Below are positions 1 to 12,798 of a DNA stretch of 64,000 nt, piece after piece (positions within the stretch are counted from its first letter, which is position 1; every line of letters starts with the position of its first letter). This DNA is from Centropus unirufus (Eukaryota; Chordata; Aves; Cuculiformes; Centropidae). The position numbers and the translations under genes are program-made. Below the pieces are notes generated by a model. That model worked only from the letters and a program-made list of their open reading frames with translations, made no database searches and was not told the origin of the DNA. Location of the stretch: the NCBI GenBank assembly GCA_013397695.1, contig VYZI01000002.1:4184159-4248158 (forward strand), written 5' to 3'.

Positions 1-3000
1 TGTATGCTTATAAGTAATATACCATATGTCAGCTAATTGATCTGTGCTAACTGCTGTGGCAAACTAGGCATATTTTAAGGTATGGAATTAGCAACGCATG
101 CAGGTCAAGCCAAAATAAATAGTACAACAGCAATAATGCCACAGCAATGTCTGAGCAACTTATGATGGACTTAGGTGTAAATTACTATAAGAGATTATTT
201 GCGGAGCACTGCCCATAGCAAGATTAAATACTGGTCATGCTTTTTGAAATGAGTATGTGGATAGAATCCGTGAAAGTGTATTTGAAAAGAGTTACAAGTG
301 ATTTTGAATGTATTCTTTTTAGGAGAAAAAAACCTGTACTTCCCCGGATGTTAGTTGCTTGATTTCAGATTTTTATCAGTTAAAGATGAAAGTTTACAAG
401 GCATGAACAGACAACTGCAACTGATCCGCAACTTTGCCTTCTGTCTACCTCTGATTGTAGTCATCATCTTAATAAATGATAGCTATTATCTCTGTAGAAA
501 AGATTGTGGTGAGCCCATGAGTCTCTGTATCACTTATATGAGAGTGACTAATTCAAGGGTTGAACTGTAGCAGAATATAATTTACTGAAACCAGCAAAAA
601 CTAAACACCGACCGTTATTGTTTGACTGTAGCTTGTTCTACCCCGAAAAAAAAAAAGGTTATGAGTTAGCAAATACATTTTCAGCATGTTTAATAACATC
701 AAAGAGTGTCCACTCTCATAGTTGTTATGATGTGCTTTGCTGCTGGGTTCAGATTTGCACCTCAGCAAAAGTTTGGACAGAATGAGGTCTTTTTCTTCTG
801 TTGACTGCAGCAGAGTTGGGGAGTTGCACATATTTGAGATGCGTTTCCCTGACCCTGAGCAGGAAGTGGATAATACCAGTTCTATTGTTCTCGGTGAATA
901 AAACCGGGTAAATAAGTAATACTCATGGCTTTAATCATGCAGGAAGAATTCAGAAGAACAGGGAAGTTATGCCTTTGGAAAAAGTAGAGAAACTTCCAAA
1001 GTGCCTTACTGACAAGGGAGATGAATGATTGGAGCAGATTCTTGGACTCATGCCAGTACAGTAGGAATAGGGCCAACTGAAAGTCACACAGCAATAAGAT
1101 GCTGCCACTTGGCACAGGGAAAAGGCTGTGCTGGGCAGTAGTTATAAAGGAAAGATGCAAATTCCCCTTCCAACTTCATGAGGGCTGCATATATAAAAAT
1201 GTAACACACTTCCCCTTAAAGCAATTCTTAGGAAGAGAAGGAACCCAGTCGTAGAGGTACTGTGTGAAGGCAGAGCTGAATGACTGTCATGTCTCAGTAA
1301 AATGAGATTTTACAGACTGATCAGGTAATAGTGTAGAACTAGCCATAGAGTGACCATATTCAGGCAGTGAATTTAGAGTTTGTATTAATCATCATGAAAG
1401 GTGCTGAACAAGATAAATTCTGATTTCTGTTACATTAGTGAAATCTGGAATAACTTTGTCCCTACCTAAGGTTTTTCAGCTAGGAGGGCTCCTGAAGGGC
1501 TTTTGACAATGTTCACATACATCCTGATCACATTCATGCCACAAACAGGGATATGCAGTGAAGCTATTTCCATGGAAAGGACATCTGTAGGTAAAAACCA
1601 AAAGGGACCATAATTCAGTCTCAGTCCCTAATCTGAACAGTTGAGGATGAGGCTTTCATAGGATTTTGCAACATATACCGATACACAGAGTCAACAAGGA
1701 CTTTTCTTTGTCAGCTCTTCTTATTAGGGCAATGTGAGCTCAACAGTTTGCTGAGCTCTTTTCCGAGACTTCAAATAGCAAGATTGTTTTGATTGCAAGA
1801 ATTACCCTTTGTTAAATTTCCTTTTGTAGAACTGTATTTCTATTCTCTCCTTTAACCACCAGTGCCTAAGGTTCTATTTGTACAGTATGAATTCTATAGA
1901 AAAATGTTCCATGGTATATTTTTCATAGAAGGTAAAAAAAAGCTCCCCAAACCACCACCTGCCTCTCAGCTTGGCCTGAGTTAATGTAATATGGTCTAAG
2001 TAAATGAAAAGTCTGAACATAGGCAATTTTAAACCAGCTGAAAATTTGGATTTATCTACTTCTTTATAATTACAAACTTACTGACTCTTCACAAAGTCTT
2101 TTCACAAAGACTCTTTTTATGTCTTCCCTCAGGGACCTGTTTTTAACAAGCCTATGCAGTTTTAGTGTTTTATTTTGTTTAGTGCATTTTTACTGATCAT
2201 GGTGTACTGTGTTGGTGTGCCTCCCACACTGTATTAAACTGATAAATTAGATTGTTTCACCTTCTTGTTCTTTTGCTTTTAAGGGGTATTGGCTAAGCCT
2301 TTCTTGGCTGTTGGCTCTGAGACACCTACTTTTGCTGTATATTCTTACTTTTGGCTTAGTTTGCATCTCCTTCCCTGGACACTCTTGCTTTTCCAGTAGG
2401 GCAAGCATGACACCTACAACAGGTTATAACACTGTTCTGGCTTTGGATTTCTGCCTAATTTGGTTATGAGTTGGCTTTGTACCAACATGCATGGATTGCA
2501 TCACCAACTGCCAGTAAGAGGTATGGAATGGGGTTTTTTTTTTGGCTCTGTATCCGGCACTCGATCAAGGAGAATTAAATAAGGTTTTCTTAGTGGCTCT
2601 GGTCTTAGTTTGCAATTGTTTATGTCTACAGCTCAAATGACTAAACTGAACTTTCAGAACATCTTTCTTATTCCATCTTTCACAGGCTTGCTGTTTCATT
2701 AACTCAGCAGCTAATTATCCAGTATTTTACCCATCTTCTGCTTAATGCTGAGTTACATGTGCTTTCCCAGGTTAATTTACATCTGCAAGGCCACAATAAC
2801 CCTAAGTCTTTGAATTAATTTTGTTTGCTGAACTTATGGGCTGGAATTCAGGTTTTCATTCCTTCTCCTTCACATATATAGGGGTGAAAAAACAAAGTAG
2901 ATTCTTACTGATTATTTCATCAACTCATATTAAACGTTTACAAGTTTGTAGATTTTATAGTATTTCACAATCTGTAATTGGACTGTTTCTAAGTATTTCT

Positions 3001-5369
3001 TTCTCAGTACTTTTAAAAATCTGGGAGGTATAGTTTGGAAGATATTAATGTAACTTACTACTAATGAAAATATTTTTTCCATAAAAATCACAGTTAAACC
3101 CTTAACCAGCTGTGAAACCAGTTCAGTCCATGGTATTGCATCATCTAGCTTGGATTTTAAAAATGTCTGTAATAACATATACCTTTTTCTATTTTGTGCT
3201 TTTCCCCAAAATTTTAAAATAGCTTTCAAATTCAATCCTCTAGTAATTGTTTCAAATAGGAATTCCCACCATTTGCTATCCAGGCTTTTATCACATTCAT
3301 CAAAATATGTTGTCCAATTGGCTCACTTTTTTTTTGAGTCAATATCACCTTCCTAGAGATATAAATTTCCACATATATATGCATAAATATTGATTTAAAA
3401 ACTACTCTAAAAGTTGTTTTGTACAATAAACAATTGAATAGAAAGAAAAGCCAAAGGTGCTTGAGAGGAACAGTTGTTAGATTTATTCAGTTAATGGATT
3501 TTCTTTATTTACTCCATCATATTGATTTAATTCTGCTAAAACTGAAAGTTCTCTAAGAATTAAGTGCATCCAGTCACTCAGAGCTCATAAACACTGTTCC
3601 TGTCTTTCAGCTTGATATTTCGAAGTCACCTTTTGAAGCCGGCCTTTGTAATATAATCATAGCTACTGCAAGTCTTTTCTCTCCTTGCAAAAAACTAACG
3701 AAAATTGATTCGCTCTGGTTCATTGAGAGCCTTGCATACAGTCATTGAAACTCCTTGGGAAGTACTTCACAACTTAGTATGAGGAAGAATTACAAAATAA
3801 CACAAGGCGTTTTCCCCCACTCTTTCATTTTAATTGAAATGAACTGTCTTGTGATTTGATGTTTTCTGCTGGTTTTGAGTGACATGAAATAATTCATATT
3901 TTAATTTAATATTGTCCTTCACATTTTAGTTAATGGCTCTGTGTTATTGTGTAGCAAAAGGAGATCTTAATTAATAACTTTGTGTTTTAAGAGAATGTTG
4001 TGAACATGGCTCTGTTTTTTGAAATAAAATGTGTTGTTGCCTTCTTTTAGAAGGTGCTCTGCTCAGGGGAGTGGAGAAGACTCAGGACGAAAGTCAAAGA
4101 GCAGAAAATTTTAAACCTCGACTGCTTAGACACAGATGTTTAGTGGCCTAGTTATAACTATTGGTACACTGCTTGCATTGTCATTATCCAGCTCAGTGAT
4201 GGAGATGGTGACCTTTTGGGGCCTCTTTCTAAGATGTCCAACTCATGCCATGGACTTTGCAAGTCATGGTTTGAGTTTCAGTGCTGGGAACCTCTACCTT
4301 TTAGGTGCAGAAAAATTTATTCAGATATAGTCTTTAACATTTGGTTTAAACTGGGCATTGCTTAGGCTGGTCTTATTCATCATGAACATCTGGCCAGTTC
4401 CTTATTGATTTAGTACTAGAACAACTCTAGTAGTTGTTATTGATTTTTGAGCATGCTCTGAAAGAGTAAAAAGTGAGTAGAGTTACTTAGATGCTGGAAT
4501 CAATAAAAGAGAAGGAAGTCAATTTGGAACAGAAGAGAAATTTTGCATTCAAAAATTTTCAAGTAGTAAGGTTAAGGTCTGTCATCCATTGAAATGCTTA
4601 TATAATTAGGTTAATGTTACAAAAGAGATTTCTTTGTTTGCCTCATGTCAAAAAAAAAGAAACACCCTAGAATACAGCTAAATTTTTCTTTATGTAACAT
4701 GCAGTGGTCTAGAAATAGGCAATCCATTAATTCTGTTGTCCTTTTCTTCCTACATTGCATAAAGAGAATACCTAACACCATAAGTCAGAGAAATGGAAAG
4801 GAAGGTCAAGGCTTGCTGAGTTTCTGAAGAATGCATGATTGCTTAACTTTCTGTCCAAACTCTATAGCAGCTTTCAGAAGTTTCACAACTTGGCTTGCTG
4901 TAATTAAAACTCTCTAATATTTCTGTAGGAAGTGATCTAACAGGATTGAGAGGACCATAATTAAATGATCAGAAACTCTTTGTTCAGCATTTGTGAAGAA
5001 ACAGGAGGTCCTAGTAAATACAAAAGCAACAGAAAATTCCCTGGGTAAAATAGAATTTGAGGCATTAGCAAATATAATTTCTGCTCACTGTATGAATGAA
5101 CTGGTAAATTTAAAGTCTGTCTAATGACTATTTCATAATGCAATTAGAGTTGTGTTATTATGTTTACACTGAACTGAAAGAATGAAAACATTAATACCAT
5201 TGCTTGGAAAATATCTTGTTTAATTTTCTTATTGTTCACATGCTTTAAAAGAGCAGATTTTCCCAGGAATTCTGTGTTTAAGAGTTTAAAAGGCTTTTCA
5301 AGTTGTTCCTGGACAGTGGCAACCCGGGGTATTTCTGAATCCCCCAGTCCTGGAGTGAGTTTCTACTGG
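1..5369. other. Unique AT-rich non-coding sequence
   Basis: I see no recognisable gene, RNA or dispersed repeat here. Open frames are under 93 codons, overlap on both strands, and several start at TTG or GTG rather than ATG. Only simple features stand out: an A run near 644-656, a T run at 2534-2543, an A run near 4649-4658 and a 12-base palindrome around an NcoI-type core at 1567-1578. This is typical of avian intronic or intergenic DNA. Ancient repeats too diverged to see by eye could be present. Confidence 0.7.
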
Positions 5370-5924
5370 ATCTGCCCTTGTACTTGTCACTAGTGAGGCC
5401 GCAACTCAAATATTGTGTTCTATTCTGGACCCCTCACTACAAGGAGGACATTGATGGTCTGGAGTGTGTCCAGAGATGGGCAACAAAGCTGGTGAAGGGG
5501 CTGGAGAACAAATCTTAAGTGGAGCGGCTGAGGGAACTGGGGTTGTTTAGCCTGAAGAAGAGGAAGCTGAAGGGAGACCTTATCACTGCCTACAACTGCC
5601 TGAAAGGAGGTTGTAGAGGGGTGGGTGCTGGTTTCCTCCCAAGGGACAAGTGATAGGACAAGGGGGAATGGACTCAAGCTGTACCAGGGGAGGTTCAGAT
5701 TAGATATTAGATATATTAGATATAGGAAAAAATTCCCCATTGAAAGGGCCATCAGGCACTGGAACAGGCTGCCCACGGAGGTGGTTGAGTCACCGGCCCT
5801 GAACGTATTTAAAAGACAGGTGGATGAGGTGCTTAAATATATGGTTTAGTGGTGGACAGGTATGGTTGGACTTGATGACCTAAAAGGTCTTTTCCAGCCT
5901 GGTGATTCTATTATTCTATGAATC
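5370..5924 (+). mobile_element. CR1: CR1 LINE, 5'-truncated, 3' end intact
   Basis: This is the 3' part of a chicken-repeat-1 non-LTR retrotransposon in sense orientation. It begins inside the C-terminal part of ORF2 (family text around 'RPHLEYC' is decayed) and runs to the 3' UTR, whose GGTCTTTTCCAGCCTGG-like block is followed by two ATTCTATG-type octamers at 5906-5924. A frame at 5649-5849 still reads ORF2 C-terminal residues, including DRTRGNGLK, FRLDIR and HWNRLPTEVVESP. The copy carries a private local expansion of a TAGATAT unit at 5701-5724, which inserts about five residues after FRLDIR. It is dead as an element: no reverse-transcriptase core is present. Truncation of this kind is the usual outcome of CR1 target-primed reverse transcription. 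Confidence 0.95.
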
Positions 5925-8900
5925 ACTACAGATGAGGATGAGACACAGACATGCACAAACTCTTCTGCAACGTTTTTGCTTTGTGGTTTCCGTAGGAGGA
6001 AAGTTGGGTGTCTACTTCATGTGTGTGCTCCAACGAGCATGGTGATCTGTATTGTAAAGGGAGCAGGAGTCTAGGGTAATTGGGCCTCCCTACAGATATT
6101 CTCCTGCCTCCTGAGCAACTCCACTGTGCACCACTGAACTGCCAGCCAATGCAATAACACATATAAAAATTAAAACTCCTGCATGTAACCGAAAAGCAGC
6201 AGTTAGGTCTAAAATTGAGTTCTCCTTTGAAATGTTAGGATCAAATATACTTTTCTGGTTAGCTTTGGTAACACTTTGTCCTATTAATGGCAACCTTCTT
6301 CTGTAATTAATTTATTGCTCCTCTCCACGTAAGTGTGCCTTAACTTCAAAAAAGCAACATATAAATTTGTGCTTGAAGATAGCAACCGCAATCAAAACAA
6401 GTTCTTTTTGCTGATACATTATCAGAGTTTTTATTTTTTGTTATTATTTTCTTAGCCAGAAATAACAATGTTAACATCCTGAAAATGAAATTGCTTTTGC
6501 CGGTAGCTCAGGAAATGAAGGGGAAAGACATTTAGCTTTGTTGACTGTATGTCCTCATGGGCTGGAAAGATCCTACAGTGATATGCAAGGTAAAAAATCT
6601 TGGAGACATCTGGCAAAATTTTAGAGAATTAGAGTCAGGAAGCAGATAATTCCTTGGAGTTGAATAGAAATAAAAGGAAGACACTCTCTGTGTTTGAGAG
6701 TGACTGTGGGTTATCTGTTGCCACTAGATCAACCTGTTAAAATAACCTCTTCTCTATTACATATGGCACTTAGTTCAGATGTAGTACAAACGATATGAAC
6801 TGGCATTCAAAGGAACAATGGGTTTTAAATCCACAACTATGTCTGCTTCTCCTTCACACTCAGGGATGGATAAAATTTGATGATCATGTGTGTACATGCA
6901 CACATACACAAACATGCACATGAGTGTGTGTGCACACACACACACATATTTTTCTCTCTCTCCATGTATATAAAAAAGCTCTTTTCTCTCTTCAGCATCT
7001 TTCTCTATTTTCACATGTGTTTTTACTGATTGCCCAAAATACCAAATGCCTCAAAAGGAAATATTTCTGGCTAGGACATCAGAAATATCATGTAACTCTA
7101 TTATGCCCACAAAATATCTTTGAAAAATCGATATTTTTTCCTGTAATTTGACAGTCTAGATGTCCTGTTTTCCAGTTTTTCTGAAGCAGAATTTACATGA
7201 ATATGATTGATTACTGAGAGTTTTGAACTTTCTTACTTGTGACTGCGAATATTGCTGCTAGCTCAAAGAAAAACAATATTACACTGCTGTTCTCATTCTC
7301 CTACTTTCTTGCTGGGTCTGATAGCACCTTGGGTATACTGTGATCATTGTTTGGATGGTTGTAATCTTGTGGTAGAAGCCAAATAGATTTAGATAGCCTC
7401 TTGGTGCAGAGAGTTCTGAATCTAGGACTGTAACTTTCTATGTGACTAATCCGACAGTAGGAAATTATGCAAGAAAAGAGACCCGTCTCTGGCTCCTTCA
7501 GTCTTGTGTTGACTGCGTCTGGCAGTTGACTGCTGCTGGGGCATGTTAGCCATTCTCAGAACATGCTTCCAGCATGGCGTGCCTGTGACAACCTAGGTGT
7601 GAAGAGGTTGTGTGGGCTGCAAACAGCTTTAGTCGCCTACCATGTTCATCACTGTCTTGTTGGTGACAACTTTAGCTGAAGTCAGTAGTAAAGCTGTAAG
7701 TCGAAAAAGTTTTCAGCTTGAACCTAACTGCTTTGTAAATCAGGGAGTTTTTATCTCTTGTATCCAACTGCTTGCTTCCACCCAAGGTGCAAAGTACTGA
7801 AGGTCTGTTTTAGACCTCACTTAGCAGCTACTTGATGGCAAATAACTCCGTTGGTGTTACAGTCACAGTCACTGCATGTAGCGAGGTGAAGAAGTTAAAA
7901 CTAGTCAGGCACAACTCTGAGACACTCTGGAAAATGCACAACAAAATATGAAGCCCTTGTGCCCCTTCTGTTTCTGAATTTGCTCCAAGTCATTTGCCCA
8001 GGAAGGGAGGAAAAGATCTTGCTTTTACTTTTCTCTAGAATCCACTTAATTAAAGGATAAGGATGCAGTTTAACAAGATTTTGTTTTCAGTGGTAATACT
8101 GGCCTCTTTGCAGCCAATTTATCTGTTCTTTATGTTTGGTCTTATCCAGGGACCAAAGTGTCCTTCCATAAGACGTAAGTACCAAAACTGCTGTGAACAG
8201 GCTCAGGCTTGGTGATCTGGTTCATTACACAGCTGTGCAAGCAAGGTGACAGTGTTGAGGGGTCCCATGCTACTATGAGAGATATGAGGAAGAGATTGCC
8301 ACGCAGCAGGGTAGTAGGAAGGGCATTCTGTCAACAGATATTGCTGCATAGACCAGCATGGAACCATAGAGCTGAGGGACACTTAAGGAAATATTTTTTT
8401 GAGCAATTCTTTGGGTTGTGTAGTGCAGATTGCCTCCTGTGCGAACTGTATCCCAGCCCATCGGGTGTTGCCCACACCAATATCTAGACTAGGGTCACTG
8501 TGGCTTTCAGCTAGGCTTTTCTGAACTTGAGTGGGAAACCTCCACACATTTGAAACACAGATTTCAGTTCAGGGCAAAAAATGTGAAAATATGGCATAGG
8601 TGATGAGGGACCCATGAGAGAGATTGAACCACTGTCGAAACAAGTTACTTTTGACTTTGTGCACCTACATTTGAAATAGTAGTTGTCTTCTATGGGGTGG
8701 GATCAAAGCTTGTCTGCTGAGGTACTTTCCATGTCAAATGTCATATACTTTAAAGGTTATCTGCCTTGCTTTAGAAATGAAGATCGTCCTACAGTAAAGG
8801 GACTTCTGTCAACTAGAGAGGCAGCAGAAGCTCTGCATTGGATATGTTAATTTTTTAAGTTTTAAGAGACTGGGGAATATACTCTCACATTCCTGTGTTG

Positions 8901-11900
8901 CAGCGCCTTACAAACAGACATCTGCTGTCATCTTGCAACAGTGCTTGGTGTCAGGCCTTCATTTGCCGTATCTATCCCATCCTCCTCAATCTGTCAGTTC
9001 ACCTTCCTCTTCATATTCCTCATCTCCACTATATTGGACACAATGGGCTGATATTCCTTTCCCTGCTTTCCCTCTTTCTTCTGGTTCTCAGGCCATGTCA
9101 ATGTGTTGATTCCCATCTTGCAATCCACCTGTGGTACCAGCTTCCTTTGCTCAGTTGTGTTTTCAAGCATGAACCTACACGTCCCAGACAACCGTCTCTG
9201 CTCCTTGATCACTGACAAAAATACCTCCTTATCAACTCTCAGATCACTCCTCAGCACTTTGTGTTCTTCAGCAAGAAAAACTGTGATGCTTAAAAGCTTG
9301 TGAGCGATGGGCTGTTATCACGCTGACCACTGTTATCTCACTGTTTCCTGGAACCCGGTCACCTGACTCTTTTTTATCTTCTGTTTTTGGATACAACTGG
9401 CAGCCCTTATAGACAGGACACACTGTTCATTTTTTGCTGGAGGTGGAAAAAAGCTGATATGAGGAGAAATGTTACAGAACTGTGACTACACTAGATTTTG
9501 ATAATTTAATTAGTGTTGACCTCACTAAACCTCTCCAAGTTTTTATATAGTTGTCATTGAAAGCTAGATCAAGTGATTGAATTATTTATATTATTTTTAG
9601 AGATATAGGGTATTGTAACGTCCTGTTGAAGTTGATCAATTAATGGGTTTGATGTAAAGTGTGAATTTCCTTCCTGCGCTGGTGAGTGGGATAAACCTGT
9701 GGCTCTGATGTTTCAGTGTAATTTACAGTCTACTGGCAGATCCTCCATTATATACTCAATGAGACAATATGTTCTCACCTTGTGCCATGAACACAAAGAA
9801 ATGAAACATTTTTGATCCTGCATTTAAAAAGATTACCTACTTGCATTGTAGTGGCAAACCTTTGAGACCCCAGCCTCAATTTAGATCCTGAATATAAACT
9901 GTAATAAAATCTCTATCTCCTGCAGGATTAACATTCAGTAAAGGCAAGGTGACTAAGGTTTATGATGTGTGCCACAAAAGCTAGGATCTCTGGAAAAAAT
10001 ACGTGGCACAGAAAAATACTGCTCCTGATCCTCTCAACCTCTCAGCTGGTGCTTTACCCAACACCCTTACAGCTTAGGACAACCATCCAGAGAGAACTTG
10101 TCTGATAACAGGACTTTTCTTTCCAAAGACTTAATGTTTTGTTTTCAAAGGGGAATGAGGTAATATTAAATGATTATCACTAACATTGCTCTATAATGAA
10201 TGTGTAAATTAAATTTCCATGGTTATTATAATCAGTGGCTTACGTTTAGGGTCAGATAGAGTGCTATATGAATATCCTGATTAAATAATTAAACCAAAGA
10301 ACCCTGCAATTCAACATGAGATTGCATATGATAAAACTGACATCTAAACAGGTGTAATTGCTTATAGATGAGGATTTGTCACAGGCCATGGTGCAGACCT
10401 GACTGTGCTGGCGTGTCTAGGATAAGACGTCACAGGTAGTTCTGGATGTAGCCCTGCCCTTTTCCGACAAGTCCTGCAGTACAGATGATGAATGGAGTGG
10501 AATGCAGCTCCTGAAATGCAGCGGCTTGCACACAGCAACTGATAAATGGATACAGCTCAGCCATTCCTTGTTCATACAGCCCTGCTTTGTTCAGCTGCTC
10601 TCCTGCAGCAGTGATAGGAAGAACAGAATTGGGGAGTGCAGGCTGCTGTGTGCCAGCTGCACACCACTACACACAGCTTGACAGCCTTAGTGTTCACCCA
10701 GTTGGGCTTTTTCACTCTGCCGTGTTCTGTAGTGATGAACCTACCCCTGTTTCATTTTCAAGTATGTATTCAGATTTAGACAAAAGCTTCAAGTGACTAA
10801 TACCTGAAACAGCCACACATTACCAACTAGAACAATAGGATAGGCTGTGGTTTAGTTTTTTGTTTTTTTTTTTTGCTTGCTATGTTTACCTAAGAGCAGA
10901 GCTAATCAGGAAGTAATAGACTTATTCCAGGTGATTAAGTCCTGCCAGATGCAGATCTTGTGGAGGTCTGGGCATGCCATCATTGATCTCAAGATGAGCC
11001 TTGAGTTCATAACTAGTCTGGTCTGAAATGTCATGGCTTTCACAAGTTCTTGGAATTTTCATGAAAATAGCAGTTGAAAACACCAATTATGCCCTATGGA
11101 GCACTAATAACTAAAAAAAAATATTATTTGTTCCTTTGTAAATAAATGTTATCAATAAAAGTAATTTACAAGCAGGAAATCTGATGTAGTTGCTTAACTA
11201 CATGTGCAGCTGGATGATGGAAAGAGAAAGAGAAAGACACCCTCCACTTACAGCCAGCAATTGTATGTTACCCATAATTTCTTAAAATAAATACCATTAG
11301 AAATGGAAGTGGAAATTTTAACACCATTAGTATTACCTTTTTCTTAAACTGATAGAGAGTAGCTTAGTAGAAAGCAAGTATTGCAGCTGAGGTTTTCAGT
11401 ACAACCAAAACATGTAGCTACCTAAATTGTATTGAATTTTAGTTGCTTTAGGTATATTTGAAAATGATGATCTTTAGACCTTTTTTTTTTGGATTACAAT
11501 GCCAGGTCTGTGACGGTATTGTTTCTTCCCACAGAGTACTTAGTAGATAACAAAGGTGACTTGCTAGTCATTTGTATGAAATGCAATGAGAGCACTGCAG
11601 ATTTATCATCCCCATGACTTTAATTAAGGCCTAAAGACTGTGGCTTGTCACTAAATTCCTCCCCCTCAAGAATTTACAGCATTAACCAACCTAGAACTCA
11701 GGCCTAACACAGAGGATTATTTATATTAATTTGTCTATTTTTTTGTTCTACCCACTTTATTATTCTTTTCCTACATGATGTCATTATCAGAATAAGCTGT
11801 ATATTTAAAATTATCTATCACTAACTATTTATTTATATTGTGGCCTAAGTGTGTGAACCTTCTTACAGCATGATTTCTTAACTGTTCAGAATACGTGTAC

Positions 11901-12380
11901 ATACAGGCATAGAAACTGAATATTGAAATATATTTGCAAATGAACAATTTGCTCCATATCTAATGCACCTGTGAGTAGGAATGAGGACTTTATTCAGTGT
12001 CTGCCCTAAGCATACCCGTCAGACTCTATCCAGCCTTACTAGTAAGGCCTACATAGGAAAAAATAACCCAGGAAGCAGTGTGATCAGATTTAGGATTGGT
12101 TTTTGCTGCCTTCAAGTTCACATCTGAACACACAATTTTTTATACGGCCAATACTTGTATGGCAGATGATGCACCACATCTTCTATTTTCCTATAGTGAA
12201 CACAGTGAACAAAGCCTGGGACCAGAGGCCTTTGGGACAGTATCTTTTCATTCAGGAATAGAGCTACCACACTTTTCTTCTGTGTTCACTAGGAGATTTT
12301 ACAGTTTAAACTCATCTTGGCATCCCTGCACTGAATTGTTTCTTGTCTGAATATAGAAGCAAAATCTTACGAAAATCAGA
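5925..12380. other. Unique non-coding sequence with one microsatellite
   Basis: No gene is supported. The longest open frame (8895-9215, + strand) has no recognisable domain, is opposed by an open frame on the other strand, and begins at TTG. A mildly GC-richer stretch lies at about 10380-10700. A T-rich run sits at 10856-10874 and a short GAAA-type purine run at about 11220-11237. The remainder shows nothing I can name. Confidence 0.65.
6886..6949. repeat. Interrupted (TG/CA)n microsatellite with palindromic core
   Basis: Alternating purine-pyrimidine dinucleotides switch strand sense: a TG-type tract, then interrupted CA units, then a TG run that turns directly into a CA run. The 18 bases at 6924-6941 are a perfect palindrome (four and a half GT followed by four and a half AC). 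A TC-rich stretch follows to about 6963. Such tracts can adopt Z-DNA or cruciform form; here that is inferred from sequence only. Confidence 0.85.
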
Positions 12381-12798
12381 GGACTGGAGTAACTACCATG
12401 TGAAGACCGGCTGAGAGAGCTGGGCTTGTGCAGCCTAGACAAGACTCCCAGGAGACCTTATAGTAACCCTTCATGGGGAAGGAAGGGGTCCTACAGGAAA
12501 GCTGGACAGAGGCTCTTTATCTGTGAGTGCAATGACAGGACAAGGGGTAAGGGTTTTAAGCTGAAAGAGGGGGATTTAGATATTGGGAAGAAATTTTTTA
12601 CTGTGAGGGTGGTAAAGGACTGGAACAGGTTGCCTAGAGAAGTCATGGATGCCCCATCCCTGTGGGTGTTCAAGCCCAGGCTGGATGAGGCTTTGAGCAT
12701 CTTGATCTAGTGGAAGGTGTCCCTGCCCATATCAGGGTGTGTGGAACTAGATGATCTTTAAGATCCCTTTGAACCAAGACCATTCTATGAATCTATGG
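12381..12798 (+). mobile_element. CR1: CR1 LINE, 5'-truncated, second subfamily
   Basis: A sense-strand CR1 3' fragment. A frame at 12526-12710 keeps about sixty residues of ORF2 C-terminus, with NDRTRGKGFKLKEG, then KKFFTVRVVKDWNRLPREV and a PSLWVFKPRLDEAL-type ending. The 3' UTR has the block (G)TGGAACTAGATGATCTTTAAG that marks a CR1 subfamily different from the copies at 5.4 and 43.9 kb, and ends in ATTCTATGAATCTATGG at 12783-12798. The 5' part is compressed: the family segment between the GDLI-type motif and SYRK-type motif is partly deleted around 12455-12490. There is no reverse-transcriptase core, so the copy is immobile. Confidence 0.94.

Noticed and set aside
5420..5776. 118-codon open frame on the - strand
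   Set aside because: It is the antisense of the CR1 ORF2 remnant at 5370-5924.
7538..7568. Two p53-like half-sites separated by 11 bases
   Set aside because: Only one half-site fits the consensus fully; short degenerate sites are frequent by chance.
8895..9257. Overlapping open frames on both strands (106 and 87 codons)
   Set aside because: Open frames on both strands point to stop-poor composition rather than a gene. There is no known motif, and the longer frame has a TTG start.
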